This document shows positions 5,641 through 7,184 of a DNA stretch of 7,184 nucleotides, in pieces. Within the stretch, counting starts at the first letter, position 1. Every line of letters begins with the position of its first letter. Made by a program: the position numbers and the translations under genes. This DNA comes from Chitinivibrionales bacterium (GTDB lineage Bacteria > Fibrobacterota > Chitinivibrionia > Chitinivibrionales > JANQEN01), in NCBI GenBank assembly GCA_030593665.1, contig JAUVGS010000102.1, positions 1 through 7,184 on the forward strand, given 5' to 3'. The notes under the pieces are model-generated. The model saw only the letters and a program-made list of their open reading frames with translations, was not told the origin of the DNA and ran no database searches.

Positions 5641-7101
5641 ATGAAAAAACTGACAATAATAATCACTCTTATAATTTTTTCCATTTTTGCAAAAAGCACG
5701 AATGAAAAGCATCCGTTCAGTGTAAATGCGTTGAAGTATCTGCTTGAGCGAAAAGAGTATGACCGGTTTGATTTTTATATTTCCAGCTATCTTCGGCAGC
5801 ATCCTGACACAGCAGTGTTGCATCTTTTACAAGGGTATCGGTATTTTGAAGAGGCGCGATGTTACCCTTCAAGAGAGGTCTATCGGAGAGAACATCCAAC
5901 AGGCGGCATTCCCCGTAAGTATCCAAAATATTTTGTTACTCCCCTTTCTTACAAATCAGCACAGGTAAAAGTTGTTTATAAAAACAAATTGGTGGAAAAA
6001 GCATTCGCTGCAATGCGCAAGGCACTGTCCTTTGAGCCTGATCGTGAGGATATATATCTGGGCCTATGCCACATGGCTTTAGAGGCAAATCAACCCGATG
6101 TGCTGGCATATGAGCTGAAGCGGTACATTCGGCAATTTGGTAAAAACGATGAGCTGATTGCCCGGGTAAGTGAATATTCCCGGAAGCAGAATAAAGACAG
6201 TAACATGGTTAATTTGCTGAATACCATGTATTCCTGGTATCCGGATAATGGTGATATTTTAGCAGAGCTGGCTAAATATTACTATCATGCCGGGATACTT
6301 GACAGTGCCTACTATTTTGTCATGCAGGGCCTGGATAACGACAATAGGAATCCCAGGGTTTATGAGCATGCAATCAGGCTTGCTTCATCAAAAGGGGATT
6401 TTGCAAAGGCCTGTTCCCTGTCTATGCATTGTTATTCTTTGTCTGATAATATTCTCTATTTGGAGCAGGCGGCACTCTATGCGCTTACCTTTGATTCAAC
6501 CCGTGCGGTCGGCCTTTATAATAAAATTGTTACCTTACCCGGTTATGTTGATTCACTCTCAATCATACGGGATATTTTTAGCGATTATCTCTCCGATCCC
6601 AAAGCTGAAATAGTAAAGAAGTTTTTTGCAGGGGAGCTGTTTCATTGCAACTTTCCGCTGTTTGAGATCCGGTACAAGCGGGATCGCGACAAGGTTTCCT
6701 ATTATCAATATAAGGCAAGTGCTTTCTATGCCTATGCCATGTATGACAGTGCGGCCTATTACAATTTGAACTTAATACGGAGTATAAGCTATAAAGATAA
6801 ACAGGTGGCTTCAGCCCTGTTTAATCTCGCTGCCGAGTACTATGCATTAGGAAAGTACAGCCTTTCATATCACCGTTTTCTCGATCTGTGCCGGTTTTAC
6901 AAAGGAGGGCGCGATGTTGCTGTCCGATACGCGTTGGGTTTGAACTGCGAACAGTTCGGGGATTTGACAAATGCAAGGCGGCACTATCGTTACGTTTTAC
7001 GGCACCCGAATAAAAAATATAACACCACTTACCAATTACAGTACCTTGCCGGCAGCCGTCTCAAAGAAATAGGCAAAGGCAGTGTTGTGTCATATCGGTA
7101 A
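5641..7101 (+). CDS. Secreted TPR-like repeat protein of unknown function
   Basis: From the ATG at 5641 this encodes 486 residues, beginning with a clear signal peptide: MKK, a hydrophobic core (about residues 4-16) and a likely cut after FSIFA. An upstream in-frame ATG at 5563 would add 26 residues that bury the signal, so I reject it. No cysteine follows the cleavage region, so it is not an Lgt substrate. The rest is helical and matches degenerate tetratricopeptide repeats: around 120-150 (KAFAAMRKALSFEPDREDIY), 203-237, 238-270, 271-301, and, after a less repetitive stretch, 354-385, 392-422 and 426-458. Tyrosine is unusually frequent, especially near 354-375. TPR arrays bind proteins and often act in envelope assembly, so an outer-membrane or periplasmic scaffold role is possible but not shown. 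It seems to be transcribed alone. I recognise no specific family. Confidence 0.82.
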   Translation: MKKLTIIITLIIFSIFAKSTNEKHPFSVNALKYLLERKEYDRFDFYISSYLRQHPDTAVLHLLQGYRYFEEARCYPSREVYRREHPTGGIPRKYPKYFVTPLSYKSAQVKVVYKNKLVEKAFAAMRKALSFEPDREDIYLGLCHMALEANQPDVLAYELKRYIRQFGKNDELIARVSEYSRKQNKDSNMVNLLNTMYSWYPDNGDILAELAKYYYHAGILDSAYYFVMQGLDNDNRNPRVYEHAIRLASSKGDFAKACSLSMHCYSLSDNILYLEQAALYALTFDSTRAVGLYNKIVTLPGYVDSLSIIRDIFSDYLSDPKAEIVKKFFAGELFHCNFPLFEIRYKRDRDKVSYYQYKASAFYAYAMYDSAAYYNLNLIRSISYKDKQVASALFNLAAEYYALGKYSLSYHRFLDLCRFYKGGRDVAVRYALGLNCEQFGDLTNARRHYRYVLRHPNKKYNTTYQLQYLAGSRLKEIGKGSVVSYR

Positions 7102-7121
7102 GCCTCTATCCCCCTCCGGCA

Positions 7122-7184
7122 CCTTCTCCTTATAAAAAGGGGAGGAAGAGAACCCTCTAATCCTCAGAGGAGGCATAGGAAACA
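7122..7184. repeat. Imperfect palindromic element after the TPR gene (runs to window end)
   Basis: CTTCTCCTT (7123-7131) pairs with AAGGGGAGG (7137-7145) around a 5-nt loop, giving 9 bp of which two are G-U. A second short stem, CCTCT (7154-7158) with AGAGG (7166-7170), follows. There is no T-run after either stem, so a standard intrinsic terminator is not supported, although the first stem could still help end transcription or protect the 3' end. The alternation of pyrimidine-rich and purine-rich blocks, with CCGGCACCTTCTCC beside it, resembles dispersed intergenic palindromes known in many bacteria. The right-hand end is not in the window. Confidence 0.45.

Overview
The window carries the 3' part of a cell-elongation (rod-shape) operon followed by a prolipoprotein-processing gene and a secreted repeat protein, all on the + strand. 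The organism is a rod-shaped bacterium of moderate GC content, most likely Gram-negative. The mreC-mreD-PBP2-rodA order is widespread. The longer RodA (two extra membrane helices compared with E. coli) and the CFLNGCCYG-type Lgt point away from Gammaproteobacteria, perhaps towards the FCB/Fibrobacterota side. That placement is a low-confidence inference, because there is no rRNA or marker tree here.

Region 1 (1-4195): the C-terminal half of mreC (its 5' end lies outside the window), then mreD, a class B transpeptidase PBP2 (mrdA) and the SEDS glycosyltransferase rodA. The genes are packed as one transcription unit: mreC/mreD overlap by ATGA, mreD/mrdA are 10 bp apart, and mrdA/rodA share the A of TAATG. 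Together they make the elongasome: MreC and MreD link the cytoplasmic MreB filament to the RodA-PBP2 synthase, which polymerises and cross-links lateral-wall peptidoglycan.

Region 2 (4196-4466): a 271-bp gap with no gene. It holds an unusual 12-bp tandem array (AGATTA[C/G]GATTA), then a sigma70-like promoter, then an all-A/T inverted repeat touching the lgt ribosome-binding site.

Region 3 (4467-5312): lgt, encoding prolipoprotein diacylglyceryl transferase.

Region 4 (5313-5640): a 328-bp gap. It holds a good promoter for the downstream gene and a possible small antisense ORF of about 101 codons.

Region 5 (5641-7101): a secreted or periplasmic TPR-like protein of unknown function, with a signal peptide but no lipobox. 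The last 83 bases (7102-7184) contain imperfect inverted repeats resembling a dispersed intergenic palindromic element that runs out of the window.

Most of the window is ordinary housekeeping. I do not see an undescribed multi-gene system. The parts most worth a second look are the tandem array, the antisense ORF, the TPR protein and the 3' palindromic element.
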